Below are positions 20,004 to 31,439 of a stretch of 37,908 nucleotides of DNA, piece after piece; the first letter of the stretch is position 1; each line of letters opens with the position of its first letter. The notes beneath the pieces are model-generated. The model was not told the origin of the DNA and did not search any database. It saw only the letters and a program-made list of their open reading frames with translations. The DNA is from Chara braunii. Its lineage: Eukaryota > Streptophyta > Charophyceae > Charales > Characeae. The position numbers were made by a program, and so were the translations under genes. Location: positions 217,223 through 255,130 of the forward strand of contig BFEA01000260.1 in the NCBI GenBank assembly GCA_003427395.1, given 5' to 3'.

Positions 20004-21746
20004 ACTCCTTTCACATACGCGAGCCCAAAGAGGAGATAAAGTATATGAAGTCTGACACGATGGGCTCGCATCTGAGTACGGATTAACAAACTAGTGTATA
20101 CCAGGCGTTACCGGACCGTGCTCTGCGAGACCTCAAGGAGCGCATTCGGCAGAATGCTCCCCTGAGATGCGTAGAGCAGTCGTCGTTGAGCCTGATAAGG
20201 CAGCATCGGTGGTACGGATGAAGATTAGGACCGAGCCTCCTAGTTTCTGGCGAGAGATGAGCACTCAACGCTCTCCTACGTACGAGCGGAGAGACGTCAG
20301 AGGTGATAGAGGCAGGGATGACAAGAAAAACCAGTATGCCGGGGAGCAGGCCTGAAGAGAGAGATAGGCCTCCGGAGAGGAGCACACCGCCCAGACGGAT
20401 CTACGATCCGCAGACGGGTGAGTCATATACGCTTCCTTATAAGAGGAGGGACATATACATCATCTCGCACCAACCCTCGGAGCTAGACACCAGACCACCC
20501 ATTTTCAAGGGATACGGTATCACCGAGTATCTCGAGAAGTGGGAGCTGCACGCCTACCGCAGCCAACGGTCGGAGGACGAAATCATAGACAATTTCTTGT
20601 TCCACTTGGATCCGAGTTCAAGTAGTACAAGAAGCATGACCAAAAGATAGGAGGTGGACTACCTACAAAGCCAACCTTTATGAACTCTTCAAGCTGGAAG
20701 ACGTCAAGTACCCAATCCGAGATCTGGAGATGATGACCCAAGGTAAAGACGAAAGTGTCCAAGCGTTTGCGAGACGGCTCCAGAAGATATCCGATGCCCT
20801 GATTGCGAAAGGAAAGCTATCGGAGGTCGAGCGGTGCACGATCTTCATTGGGAAAGCGGAAGGGAGTACTGAGAGAGATGCCTCATGACAAGATAAATTT
20901 TGCAGCGGTTCTTAAATTAGAGATGAAGGCCAAAACCAACGATTACAGGGACCTAGTCTGGAGAGGAATGCACCGCTGGGATTTCTCTCTCTATCGTGAG
21001 TACGATGGTGTCCTGATTTTAACGACCAACCTTGGGCAGAATGACGGTATTTGTTAGACGGAGTCCGACCACAATGACCCACGGACAGAGAAGCGGTGAT
21101 AGATGAGATAAGGGAGATTAGGGAAATGATGAAGGGGTTAGCGAGGCAAATGGCCAATATTGAAACAAAGACGGGAGCCACGACTTAAAGGGACAAACCA
21201 GGGTCCCCATATTCATTGCGATGGGATCGCATGAACACTGACCCTTGGCGGAGCATGGAGGATAGAAACCCCCTCACACTCGCGGACAATCGCGCGAGGG
21301 AAAGAGATGATAACGCCTGACGACGTAGGGATGAGGAGATTGATAGAGACCGCCGAGGAGACAGGTACCACGGGGCAGACACCTTTAGCAAAGGAGAACG
21401 GTTGAACCAGTACCCTCGCAGCCCCAGATACGACTGGAACGTCGAAGGACACCGGAGCCCGGACAATTTCATTCGGAGGGATCGGGAGAGTTCTCGTGGT
21501 TGGTGAGGCTTGGATGAGGACCGTCGGGATGGTTACTGTGGCAATTACGAGAGGACAAAACGCGGAGGAGATCAATGTGATAACTCTCGTGGACGATATG
21601 AGCGGGGAGGATACCCCAGTTCACCCGGTTAATTGAAATCGCCGCGTTATCCTAAATCCCTTGGTCCTTCGAATTAGGATGCCAGAGCGACAAGAGGGTC
21701 AACTACTAGGGGTGTAGAGGAGAGACCACCCACTCCTAGAAACTCC

Positions 21747-21788
21747 TGTATCTATTGTAGATCTGATGAACATGTGAAGAGAGACTGC
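21747..21788 (+). other. CCHC zinc knuckle, first copy
   Basis: CIYCRSDEHVKRDC fits CX2CX4HX4C, the nucleocapsid zinc knuckle that binds element RNA. All four metal ligands are present. Confidence 0.92.
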
Positions 21789-22461
21789 CCCGACCTCAGG
21801 CGAGCCATAGATGAGGGACTTGTAGTACTTGATGAGCGAAATGATGAAGGGGTTAGCGAGGCAAATGACCAATATTGAGACAAAGATGGGAGCCACGACT
21901 TACAGGGACAAACCAGGGTCCCCATATTCATTGCGATGGGATCGCAGGAACACTGACCCTTGGCGGAGCATGGAGGATAGAAACCCCCGCACACTCGTGG
22001 ACAATCGCGCAAGGGAGAGAGATGATAACGCCTGGCGACGTAGGGATGAGGAGATTGATAGAGACCGCCGAGGAGACAGGTACCACGGGGCAGACACCTT
22101 TAGCAAAGGAGAACGGTTGAAGCAGTACCCGCGCAGCCCCAAATATGACTGGAACGTGGAAGGACACCGGAGCCCGGACAATTTCATTCGGAGGGATCGG
22201 GAGGGTTCTCGTGGTTGGTGGGGCTTGGATGAGGACCGTCGGGATGGTTACTGTGGCAATTACAAGAGGACAGAACGCGGAGGAGATCGATGTGACGACT
22301 CCCGTGGACGATATGAGCGGGGAGGATACCCCAATTCACCCCGCTAATCGAAATCGCCGGGTTATCCTAAATCCCCTAGTCCTTCGAATTAGGATGCCAG
22401 AGCGACAAGAGGGTCAACTACTAGGGGTGTAGAGGAGAGAACTCCCACTCCTAGGAACTCC

Positions 22462-22503
22462 TGTATCTATTGTAGATCTGATGAACATGTGAAGAGAGAC
22501 TGC
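22462..22503 (+). other. CCHC zinc knuckle, second copy
   Basis: Identical CX2CX4HX4C peptide, 715 bp after the first copy. It is followed by KYVKWADDLDDVLMFHVE before a stop at 22663. Confidence 0.92.
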
Positions 22504-22783
22504 CCCGACCTCAGGCGAGTCAAAGATGAGGGACTTGTAGTACTTGATGAGCGTAAGTACGTTAAGTGGGCAGACGACCTGGACGACGTATTGATGTTCC
22601 ACGTTGAAGCAAAACGGGTGTGCCCAAGCAAGGGTAAAGAAGCGGCTAAGAGTCAGGGCGTGTGAATGACTTTATCCTCGGATGATAAACTGTCACCCAC
22701 ACCTATACGGGTTGCGGCGACCAAGTCTGCCATGGGGTCTCCTTCCAAGAAGACTGATATCGACTATGTGATGGCAGAGAAAG

Positions 22784-23049
22784 ATGGTCAAGAGGATCGA
22801 AGGAGAGGAGGTCATTCTTTTCCCGCGAAAGCGCGGGGCAAAGAAGTTCACAATGAAGAGCTCCTTGGACGACATCGACACAGTGGAGCCTCTTAGACGA
22901 GCGCTGAGGCAACCTATGCAGTGCTCGATACTCGAGTACTTAGCCGCCTCTAGACCAACTCGCGATGAACTTCAGATGATTACGAGGAAGAGCCACGTTC
23001 CTCTAGGGGATGATGTTCAGATACCCCTAAACCAGAGGCGCCTACTGTA
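22784..23049 (+). pseudogene. pol linker domain before protease
   Basis: An 88-codon frame containing SSLDDIDTVEPLRRALRQPM, then ILEYLAASRPTRDELQMITRK. An amphipathic ELLA-S type segment of this sort precedes the retropepsin in some gypsy polyproteins (DUF4100-like; family assignment by memory). It has no catalytic residue of its own and joins gag to protease. Confidence 0.5.
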
Positions 23050-23052
23050 GCA

Positions 23053-23814
23053 GTGTCGGGGGTGAGTGCTAAAGCTGGGCGCGCCGCCACAGTATACTTG
23101 GATGAAATGAAAGACGTGCCTCCAAACAAGTTTTACATCCTAGGGAGTGATACGGTTGAGACTATTTTCAATAATGAGATAGTTATCCAAAGAGTGATTG
23201 ACAATGGCAGTGAAGCTGTCATCATAGACGAGGAACTCGTTGTACGATTAGGATTGAACCTGGACAGATCCTACCTTTTTTAGATAGAAACGGCTTACGG
23301 GAGGAAGCAAAAAATCTCTGGAGTATGTCACAAAGCAGCTATCGAAGTTGAAGGGTTGTGAACGCCGATGCCTGTCTTCGCAGTCAAGGACTGCAGTTTA
23401 AAGCTACTACTAGGACGCACGTGGTTGAGTCACATTCACACAGTCACGATAGAGCGACCGGACGGAAGCCATATGCTTTCTATTAAACGTCCGAATGACG
23501 GTCGGATTATGATCGAGACAGTTGAGCCTCGCGATCCGAGGAACAGGGCGGCCCTGGTTGGTACACGCAAACTGCCCTCTCTCGCGAGTCGCTCGCCGCG
23601 CTTCCACGAAAAGAAGTACGGGACGTTACTCAAAGAGGAAGAAGGACGCATAATGGAAGTCGATAACTTAGGCAATCACGCCCTTATGGATGAAAACTCA
23701 TATCTGAAGGCAGAGGATGAGGAGTTCAGAGGTATGATCTCTGTGTCTTTCTTAAGGGCACGGCCCCTACGGGGGCCGACCAAAGAGGCACAAAAGAGTA
23801 ACTCAGAAAGTTAA
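23053..23814 (+). pseudogene. pro: Retropepsin-like aspartic protease remnant
   Basis: The protease cleaves the polyprotein. The active-site segment reads RVIDNGSEAVIIDEELVVRLG (Asp codon at 23200). The usual D-T/S-G is D-N-G here, an unusual change next to the catalytic Asp. A second hallmark, LLLGRTWLSHI (about 23405-23437), is the conserved C-terminal glycine strand. An in-frame TAG at 23281-23283 and a TGA near 23359 split the domain. Frame 23368-23814 then runs into a charged linker towards RT. Length and order fit a gypsy protease. Confidence 0.8.
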
Positions 23815-23937
23815 ACCGGCGGTCGTGGCGCGAGAGCGATCAGCGTTGAACGGGGTATATGAAGAAGAGATTGCAAGAGAGACTAAAGAACGAAAGAAGA
23901 GAGAGCCGCAACGATTAGCATAGGAGAGGGTAACCAA

Positions 23938-24900
23938 TATGGATATAGGAGACGAAAACTTGACAGAACAAGAGAAGGAGGGCGTACTGGACGTCCTTAA
24001 GACTTGCAATACGACCATAGCATTCAGTGACACGGAAAGAGGAAGAATCGATCCAAGGTACACTAAACCTGCCAGGATCTACACAATTTCGCACACTTCA
24101 TGGAATGACGCAGGGTGAAAATTTGCTCAGAAGGAGAAGGAAGAAGTAATTGCCTTTCTAAAAGAGAAGATTGCGTCGCATGTGGCGGAACCATCTGATA
24201 ACGCTTGGGAAGATCTGTTGGATTCAGGATCTTCGGAAGGTGAATGTGGTCACCATCCGGGATGTCGGGTCCATACCCCATGCTGATCTATTAGCAGAGG
24301 GAGCGGCAGGCAGATCGATCTACTCTGTCTGCGATCTCTTTTAGGTTATGATGAGATACCTCTAGATCCTAGAGATAAACATCTCACTGCTATGCATACA
24401 CCTCTCAGATTAGTGTAGATGATGGTGGTACCTATGGGTTGGACCAATAGAGTTGCTGTCTTCCAGAGAGCTATGGTAGCTGTTCTGAAAGACTTCATTC
24501 CTGACAAAGTTGAAGTTTTTCTAGACGATTTCCGCATAAAAGGCCTGGTGATGAAAGACGAGACGGAGGTCGCTCCTGGAGTTAGGAGGTTCGTAGAGCA
24601 ACACTTGACCGATATCTACGCAATTCTAAAGCAGCTAGACGATGCTAATCTGACGGTCACTGGAACCAAGAGTAGGTGGGCGGTTTCGTCGATTAAAATT
24701 TTAGGGTTTATATGCGATTCGAGAGGGCGACGAGAAGATCTGACAAAGCTAGATAAATTCTTGAATTGGTCGTCGTCGTTGCATAATGCCACTGAAGTTC
24801 GTCAGTTCTTGGGAGTCGTAGGCTATTGACGAATTTTCATACGTGGATACGCGGAGAAGGCAGAACCTTTGAGGATTCTCCTTCAAAAAACTGAACGATT
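23938..24900 (+). pseudogene. RT: Reverse transcriptase remnant
   Basis: It copies element RNA into DNA. The palm signatures are YSVCDLF-GYDEIPLDPRDKHLTA, PMGWTNRVAVFQRAM and VEVFLDDFRIKG. FLDD (24518-24529) replaces the common YLDD/YVDD, with both aspartates kept. The thumb and connection follow as FLGVVGY and RIFIRGYAEKAEPLRILL. Stops interrupt it (for example the TAG after DLF near 24343 and the TGA at 24829). The longest intact piece is 24419-24829. The 5' fingers are badly decayed. Confidence 0.88.
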
Positions 24901-25400
24901 CTTCTGGGATTCACTCAAGAACTTGCCATGCTAGCTATTAAGGAAGATTTTAAAGAAGGAGGGCAAATCCTAGGTGTGCCATTCTTCGAGGATGAAACGA
25001 ACAGACCTTTCATAGTATCAACGGATGCTGGGTCATGTTCAGCCGGAGGACTGCTTTCGCAGAAGGATGCTGACGGGAAGGAGAGACCGCTCAGATTTAA
25101 GAGTCGTATGCTTAACACTGCTGAACGCAACTACTATTAATTTAAGAAGGAGGTGTTAGCTGTCCTGCGGTGCTTGGACGCCTTTAGGCACTACATATAC
25201 GAAAGACGATTTGTCCTACGAGTAGATCCTACAGCCGTGACGTCGGTTTTACAGAAGGACTTCAGTCTGACGGATCCCACTATTGAGCGATGGTTGATTA
25301 TGATATGACTCTATGTATACAGTCGAGAGGATCTCGGGCACTAAGAACACAGTCGCAGATGGACTGTCCCGGATTCCGATTGACTCTGGGCGGGCGATAG
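24901..25400 (+). pseudogene. RH: RNase H remnant with tether
   Basis: It degrades the RNA strand of the RNA-DNA hybrid. RPFIVSTDAGSCSAGGLLSQ corresponds to the TDAS..GAVLSQ start of gypsy RNase H, with the first catalytic Asp kept. ERNYY, a stop at 25138, then FKKEVLAVLRCLDAFRHYIY contain the catalytic Glu helix. VLRVDPTAV replaces the usual TDH motif. It ends with ERISGTKNTVADGLSRIP, the typical tail before integrase. I see no second RNase H, which Tat/Ogre elements usually carry. Confidence 0.84.
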
Positions 25401-25629
25401 TCGCCTCAACGCTTACCATGACTAAACCTAGACGAGTGGATCCATTTCTGGTTAACCTTCATGAAGGAAAGTATCGGATAATTGGGTTACACCTGTCAGG
25501 AGAGGAGAGTTTAGATCCGGAGATCAAGAGACAGGCGGCTCAGTTCTGTCTTAGATCGGGACATCTGTTTCGCAGACCTACGATATCGGGAATACCTTTA
25601 CGTGTAGTCTGTGATCCTGAAGAAAAAAC

Positions 25630-26605
25630 AGTTTATAGTAGCGGAACTCCATGACGGCGTAGTTGGCGGCCAAAGAGGAGTTTAAGACACGTATGAGAAG
25701 GTGCGCAGATTATACTGGTGGGAAGGACACTACAAAGATGTTGAAAGGTATTGTGTGACCTGTGAAGAGTAAAAAAAAAAAGCTCTTGTGAGATACAAGG
25801 AGCCGCTTCACCCTACCTATGCTACTAGACCGGGCGAAAAGTACATGTTGATCTGGTGAAGATGTCGAAAGGAGTAGGAAACATGAATTATGGGGTGAAC
25901 ATCAGAGATGACTTCACTGGATTTGTCAACGGGAAACCCACCAGAACAGAAGCAGCCAAAGAAGTCAAGAACTTTGTTCTAGAATATCTATCTAGGTACG
26001 GGTGTGTTAGTAGGATTGTCATGGACAGAGGAGCGAAATTCCTAGCAGATGAGGTCCAAAACGTGTTCAAGAAAGTGGGGGCTAGAGTCTCTATAGCCAC
26101 TGCTTATCATCCTCAGACCAACTCACCTGTAGAATGGGGTCATCAGTTCTTGATAGCATCATTGTCCAAGTGGTGCAGAGGTAAAGATAGTGATTGACCA
26201 AAATATTTTCGGTATGCGATATGGGCAGACAATGTCACAGTCCGAGCTACCACGGGTTACCTGCCTTACACTCTATGGTTTGGGAGGCACCGTCCTCTAC
26301 CCATAGAGTTTCACATTGATAGCTGGACTACCGTTGACTGGGCAGACAGTATGTCGTGAAAAGAATTTCTGGTGGCTCGAACAAGATAGATAACATAGGG
26401 GCTGGAAGACAACCTCATGACGGTGGCAGATCGACTAACAGTGGAGAGAGAGAAAGGAAAAGAGGTGTCAGAATTAGAAAGGAGAGGATAAGTGTAGGTG
26501 ATATAATACTTCTCTACGACGTCGCTTTAGAGAGGATGTGGTCAGGGAAGTTGGAGAATAGATAGTTGGGGCTCTACCTCGTAGTCGACGCACTCGACTG
26601 AGGAG
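25630..26605 (+). pseudogene. INT: Integrase: zinc domain, DD35E core and GPY/F-like end
   Basis: It inserts the DNA copy. The N-terminal zinc domain reads ELHDGVVGGQRG, then YWWEGHYKDVERYCVTC. The usual second His is Gln here and stops break the frame. The core (25856-26197) is open for 113 codons and keeps all catalytic residues: D in RDDFTG (25907), D in VMDRGAKF (26024) and E in TNSPVEWG (26132), with exactly 35 residues between the last two. The C-terminal part has VGDIILLYDVALERMWSGKL, then LGLYLVVDALD, like the GPY/F module. No chromodomain is seen. Confidence 0.9.
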
Positions 26606-26610
26606 CCTAT

Positions 26611-27099
26611 ATGATAGCCGAATTAGATGGTTCTAATTGGAGAGATCCTGTGGCAGGGGCTAGATTGAAGTTGTTCACGCCAAGGAAACCCCCTACCCCT
26701 GCACCAACACCGTTAGATCCTAAAACGGAGGGGAAAGCCAAGGTAGCAGATGAAGGGCCGTCAAAATGGTTCGATATAAGTGAGAGTTCGAAGAAGAGGA
26801 AGAGAGTAGAGACCAGGAAAGTGAAGTGCTTGACACTAGGGAAGAAAAAAAAATGGCTTTTCGTACTATGTAGGCCTAAACGGAAAGTCCGCATTAAGCG
26901 TGGGGTGCGTCTTACATTTCAGAGAAGAAAGAAGTTGGAAAACATTCCTATGTCTAAGCCCAGACAACCGCGACATAAGAAAGGCAAGAAACACACTCTC
27001 AGTCCCCGTGTCCCCGGAAAACCTAAGCACAAAACAGATAAGCGCAGACATAAAAGGCGCGCACTCGTGGTCACTTTAAATCTTATACGGTTTGTGTGA
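26611..27099 (+). pseudogene. Integrase C-terminal end with basic tail
   Basis: A 162-codon frame that starts in the last integrase strand (MIAELDGSNWRDPVAGARLK) and continues as a Pro-rich linker, then a very basic tail rich in K and R (for example RHKKGKKHT and KTDKRRHKRRA). There are no chromodomain aromatic residues. The tail could be a nuclear-localisation or DNA-binding extension. It ends 50 bp before the 3' LTR. Confidence 0.65.
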
Positions 27100-27110
27100 C
27101 CAAGACGGCA

Positions 27111-27149
27111 GGGTCTCGACGAGGGCGTCGAGAAGAGGCCCGGGCTTAT
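27111..27149 (+). promoter_or_regulatory. Possible polypurine tract region before 3' LTR
   Basis: GAGGGCG and GAGAAGAGG purine runs lie just upstream of the 3' LTR, but CCCGGGCTTAT separates them from TGTCGGG. It is a poor PPT, either decayed or displaced. Confidence 0.35.
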
Positions 27150-30100
27150 TGTCGGGCGGCCGCAGACCAGTCGGCCACCCGAAATACAAAGGATTGAGCC
27201 TTGGGTTAAGCGCCTAGGGAGGAAACAACTGACACTTTCATCAGAGCCGTCGGAAGAAATTAGAGGTTGAAAAAGGATCCCTAAAATTCACCCCATCAAC
27301 TATCAAAACTAACCCTTGAAATCTACGTGATTAACGGCCGCGCTTGCCGCGCCTAACACCTGTCGTTTTCGTTCGTTCTGAGGATGTTCTCGAAGCGACT
27401 AACCGTGGTGTCGAGATACGATATTAGGCCTCAGCGCGCCCTTTTCCGTGCTAAGCAGTTGATGAGGAAAGAGACACTCAATTTTTATTAATTCTAACAA
27501 CAAAATTAAAATTGAAAAAAATAATTAAAAATCATAAAAAGAAAGAAAATGAATGAGTATTTGTTAATTAATTAAATTTATTCAGAAATTACTCTTGGTG
27601 AAATTGTCCTCAATTCTCATCAATTCTAATCATAGTATTAAAAATGAGGAAAAAACTTAGACATAATAAAAGGAACGAAAACAAGTGATTATTTATTATT
27701 TGATTAAATTTTGACGGAATTTAATTTTCATGAAATTTTTCTTGGAAATCATCTATTGCCTTCAATCCGTCGATCCGGACGAGTCGCGCTGATTTTTCCC
27801 GATCTACCTGATTACTGCCCTCGCGATAGTCGAGCGGGACCGATTTTGGGTTACGGCGACATGGTTGGTTTGGTGCTGTAAGAGATGGATCGCGCGGTTC
27901 TATTGTATTGGTATGGACGCTGGTTTGGGATGACCATGACACACTGATTCAGAACCGGTACGGTACAACCGTTTGTTTGGTATTGGTCTGGCGGCATGGT
28001 ATGTGGTATGGCGACCGACTCGGAACAGATAGGGGACTGGCACGGTATTTGCAGCATCACACTGTATTCGGCATTGGACTGGTACAGGCCGCTGCTGATG
28101 GGGAGGATTCTTTCAGGTCCGGTACTGGTTCGACATCGACGAGAATCATGGCAGTCTGCGGCTATCACATGTTTTTTTACAGATACAGATTTGACACGGG
28201 GTGCCGAGATATCGAGGCTACTATTTCGACACATATACTTGGTACGACGTTTCATCGATGGGACTGCTGTAGTTCACTCCGGTTCAATGTCCTTATTCTG
28301 GTGAAATTGTAGCTTCTACGACAGCCTGGTCACTAGCTCGATACCGAATCGATTCACTGCGGCTGAGCATTGTTGCTTCTTGGCATGGTTATTGATATCA
28401 TTCACTGTAATTGCCTCTGCTATATTGGGGCGGATACTGGTTCGACAAAGACGTGGTACAGGGGCTGTTCGACATGGTTATTCTCTAATACGGTCATGCG
28501 ATCCCGTTCGGGGCTGCGGTGTCCCACTAATTTTGGTGTCAACATTCGAGCTATGCGGGCTGGTACAACGTTGATCCAATCCGGTATTGCTGCGGTTCAA
28601 CTACTATTAATTGTTGCTGGTTCGGAAATGGGGCGGGACACAAGTTTTCAACCGGTGCTGAGGATTTAGACATGATGGATTGTACGCATCTAATGATCGC
28701 CCAGGGTCCCAGGGTTTGGGACTACGAACCTGACGCAGAATCTGAAAACCCCCGGTACCATCGAAGGCCAGGAGGCGAGTTCCTGAGTGCAGGAGCTGCC
28801 TTGCAAACAGGATATAGCGCAGAGTCACGAGAGGATGGGTCATTTTGACGGGGCAGTGAGCCTGGTGTATGTCGTTCACGCATACGTCTCGGTCAGGGCA
28901 TGCCCCTGCTGACAAATGTAAGTAGAACAGCCGTAGAGGGGGGGAGACTATTGCCAGGAACGGGCGTGTCAGGCGTACACAGTCCGCGCTTGGTATCGTT
29001 TCAAGTCATCAGAGTCAGCCAGGGAAACTGAGGGCGGCGCGCACGGGGGGGAGGAGACCATACCTGGTGAATAGGGCCCGCTTGATTTAAAGACGAGAGG
29101 GAGGAGGCGAGTCAGACATTGTCAGCCTTCGCCACAACGCGTTGAAGATTTGCGTGTTCCAAGGCGATCAACAACATAGGAGGTCGTGTGCGGTGTGCGC
29201 GGACAAGAAAACGTGACCAATCAGACTTGAGAAGGGAGAGGCGCGCCTAAGGTGCATGCTGGGGGAAGAGCGTACCAGGTGCACGCTCCCCCTCTAGCAC
29301 TCCGGACAGAGTTCGGACAGTCCGGTTGGCTGAAGTGGCAGGGTGCACGGTACCATAGTCTTGCGTGCGAATCACCGAGTGAGACGATGAAGGGGAAGAG
29401 CCAAAGGGGGAACTAGTGAATGGGTATGTTTCTGACAGTGTAAGGGCGGCAGAGCGAGCGAGCGGAGTATAGAGAGAAGGTCAGGCGGGAACGGCCAATT
29501 TCTCAGATCACATTAATCAAGACTTGCCGCTGCTGGCAGAAATAGCCAGTTTCGCAGATCGGACCAATCAGGTTTTCCTGTTGTCGGGCAGCTATCTAAC
29601 AACCAAATTCTTTCGCAAAAAAAAAAAAGGAAGAACTTAGCATTCGCAGATTGATTTTGTATGGTTTTGACGTATGATGGCATGTGAATAGCCAGTTTCG
29701 CAGATCAGACTAATCAAGACTTCCTGTTGCTGGCGGGAATAACCAGTTTCGCAGATCAGACCAATCAAGTCTCCCCGCTGCTGACGAGAATAGCCCGTTT
29801 CGCAGATCAGACCAATCAAGTCTCCCCGCTGCTGACGGGAATAACCAATTTCGCAGATCAGACTAATCAAGACTTCCCGCTGCTGACGGGAATAGGCAGT
29901 TTCGCAGATTAGACCAATCAAGTCTTCTCGGTGCTGGCGGGAATAACCGAATTTCGTTGATCAGACGAATCAAGTTTTTCCGCTACTGGCGGGAACAACC
30001 AATTTCGCTGATCCGCCAATTAAGTACTCTCGCTGCTGCGAGGTGCGGACGGTTCCATAGACCAGTCAAGCAAGCAATCGGTCAGTTTCACAGATCTGCA

Positions 30101-31421
30101 CATGTTTTATTTTATTGTATTCTTTATATATATATTCTGGATATATTTTTATTTACCTTTTTCTTGCGATGATCAGCTCGTTTTGATCTTGATCGAGCAC
30201 TTTTTTTGAGCTTGTCCCAGCGAACAAACAGTCAGAGCCAAACTAACCCCTGGAGTGGATGGGGGAAATGAGAAGAGTGAGGGAGTGACAGTGAATAATC
30301 ATCCATCATCCCTGTTGGAGAAAAATCGAGCCAGAGACGACTAGTTTTTGTGTTGGCGCGAGTCTAGACTTGTGTTTCATCGTAAAAAGTAAGTCCTGCA
30401 ATGAAGAAGCGAGAAGATAGTTCCTTTATGATTCTGAAATTCTAAATGAACGCTCTCAACATGTTTAACTCAATTTCTTGAAGGACTCTCTACATACAAG
30501 CAGCATACAAATTGGTAATTCTTAGTTTAAGGTCTGATTGTCGCATCTTCTGAAAAGGGCATTGATTGAATTATCAACGACTCTGCTTTTGGGTGATACT
30601 CATCTGCGCAGTGGGCAGGCAGCGCTAGGCGCATGTAGTGAGCCCCCAAGTGATCGGCGAGTACATTGCCTAAAAAAAAAACGTTGATTGGATCGCTAAT
30701 ACTGGGATATTCTGAGACCAGCAAACGCGAAATTCTAGCCTGAGAGAGCCTGAGGAGCGGAAGAGAGGTATGCTGATCAGAAAACAAGGATAATTTTTCC
30801 CTAGTACCGGTTGCAAACAAATATCGGTCTAATCAGCGTGAGTTTTTCTGTGAGATAGAGAATGCTATGCTCTTGTTCAAGATGAATATGAAAGGAGTGG
30901 ATATTTAGTGAGGGAAGGTATATGAATGGCAAGGTGAAGAGACGAGTTTTCAGAGAGTCCAACGAGGGTAGGTCGATTAGGAAGTTGACGTGATGTATTA
31001 ATTATTATTATGATTCTTGAATTTGTTTCATTGCCTCAACTGCGCCCTCAAAATACCTTGCAGTATGTGATGGCGTCGCGGACCCTTGGGTCTCGAAGTT
31101 GATGGGGTAATTAACCAATAGCAAACCCTATCATTTTGCTCACTTCACCCGAGAGGCATCCTCCTGCCTGAACAAGGGAATTCTAGCGCATAGAGAGAGT
31201 TTGAGGCACAAAGGTTTAATCTCGATTAATTAATCTCATTATAATATAACAGGAAGTGTGAGTCTTTGGGTACAACTCCCATAATGGTTGTGCAAAAGGT
31301 CTCAGCAGACGCTATCACCCTGCTGGTCGCTGAGGACCTCTGAAGCAGGCGCAGCGAGCGACACGCGTCGTGGCCCTTGGCTTTAGCGAACAGTAGGCAC
31401 CCCTTCCCGGGTTTCCTCACA
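27150..31421 (+). repeat. 3' LTR (4272 bp), uninterrupted
   Basis: It runs from TGTCGGGCGG to CCTCACA and aligns along its whole length with the 5' LTR minus the nested insertion. It gives the empty-site allele for that insertion. It carries the same AT-rich block, GGTAC-rich block and 51-bp minisatellite. Differences from the 5' LTR are largely transitions and are unevenly distributed. Confidence 0.94.
29500..30005. repeat. 51-bp minisatellite in the 3' LTR, shorter and interrupted
   Basis: The same CCCGCTGCTG.CGGGAATA..CAGTTTCGCAGATCAGACC units as at 4439-4970, but fewer complete ones. A non-repeat stretch (about 29581-29688) with an A12 run interrupts them. Minus-strand frame 29637-29921 shows the GYSRQQR repeat again. 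Confidence 0.9.
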
Positions 31422-31425
31422 CCGG
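31422..31425. repeat. Right target-site duplication CCGG of the giant element
   Basis: CCGG (ACCGG from 31421) follows CCTCACA and matches the left flank at 2056-2060. Confidence 0.75.
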
Positions 31426-31439
31426 GACAAACCGTGGAC

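Larger units (their letters stand above)
21124..22553 (+). repeat. 715-bp tandem duplication inside gag
   Basis: The unit 21124-21838 is repeated at 21839-22553 with no spacer. Landmarks such as AAATGATGAAGG and the zinc knuckle are exactly 715 bp apart. I count roughly 36 differences (about 5%), mostly transitions. The first copy has stops (for example ACTTAAAGG versus ACTTACAGG, and CCTGACG versus CCTGGCG), while the second keeps a 172-codon frame. As 715 is not a multiple of three, the duplication shifts the frame. Confidence 0.95.
20089..22665 (+). pseudogene. gag: gag (capsid/nucleocapsid) pseudogene
   Basis: Gag forms the particle and binds RNA. The capsid-like part reads PPIFKGYGITEYLEKWELHA (frame 20303-20650). 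After a frameshift, the 20650-20878 segment contains YELFKLEDVKYPIRDLEMM and ESVQAFARRLQKISDAL, typical of Retrotrans_gag. Next comes an Arg/Asp-rich linker, present twice, each copy ending in a CCHC zinc knuckle (C-IY-C-RSDE-H-VKRD-C). Frames change at least three times and stops are present, so it is inactive. The final frame ends in TGA at 22663-22665. Limits at the 5' side are approximate. Confidence 0.82.
2061..31421 (+). mobile_element. Giant degenerate Ty3/gypsy LTR retrotransposon (about 24.3 kb plus nested insert)
   Basis: The order is 5' LTR, PBS, long leader, unidentified ORFs, gag, protease, RT, RNase H, integrase, 3' LTR, all on the + strand. RT and RNase H before integrase is the Ty3/gypsy order. 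LTRs of about 4.3 kb and an internal region of 15.6 kb make it far larger than ordinary 5-8 kb gypsy elements. The PBS and the extra ORF before gag recall the plant Ogre/Tat lineage, but I did not see a second RNase H, so lineage is unproven. Stops and frameshifts in every gene mean it cannot be autonomous now. Span includes a 5.1-kb nested insertion in the 5' LTR. Confidence 0.93.
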
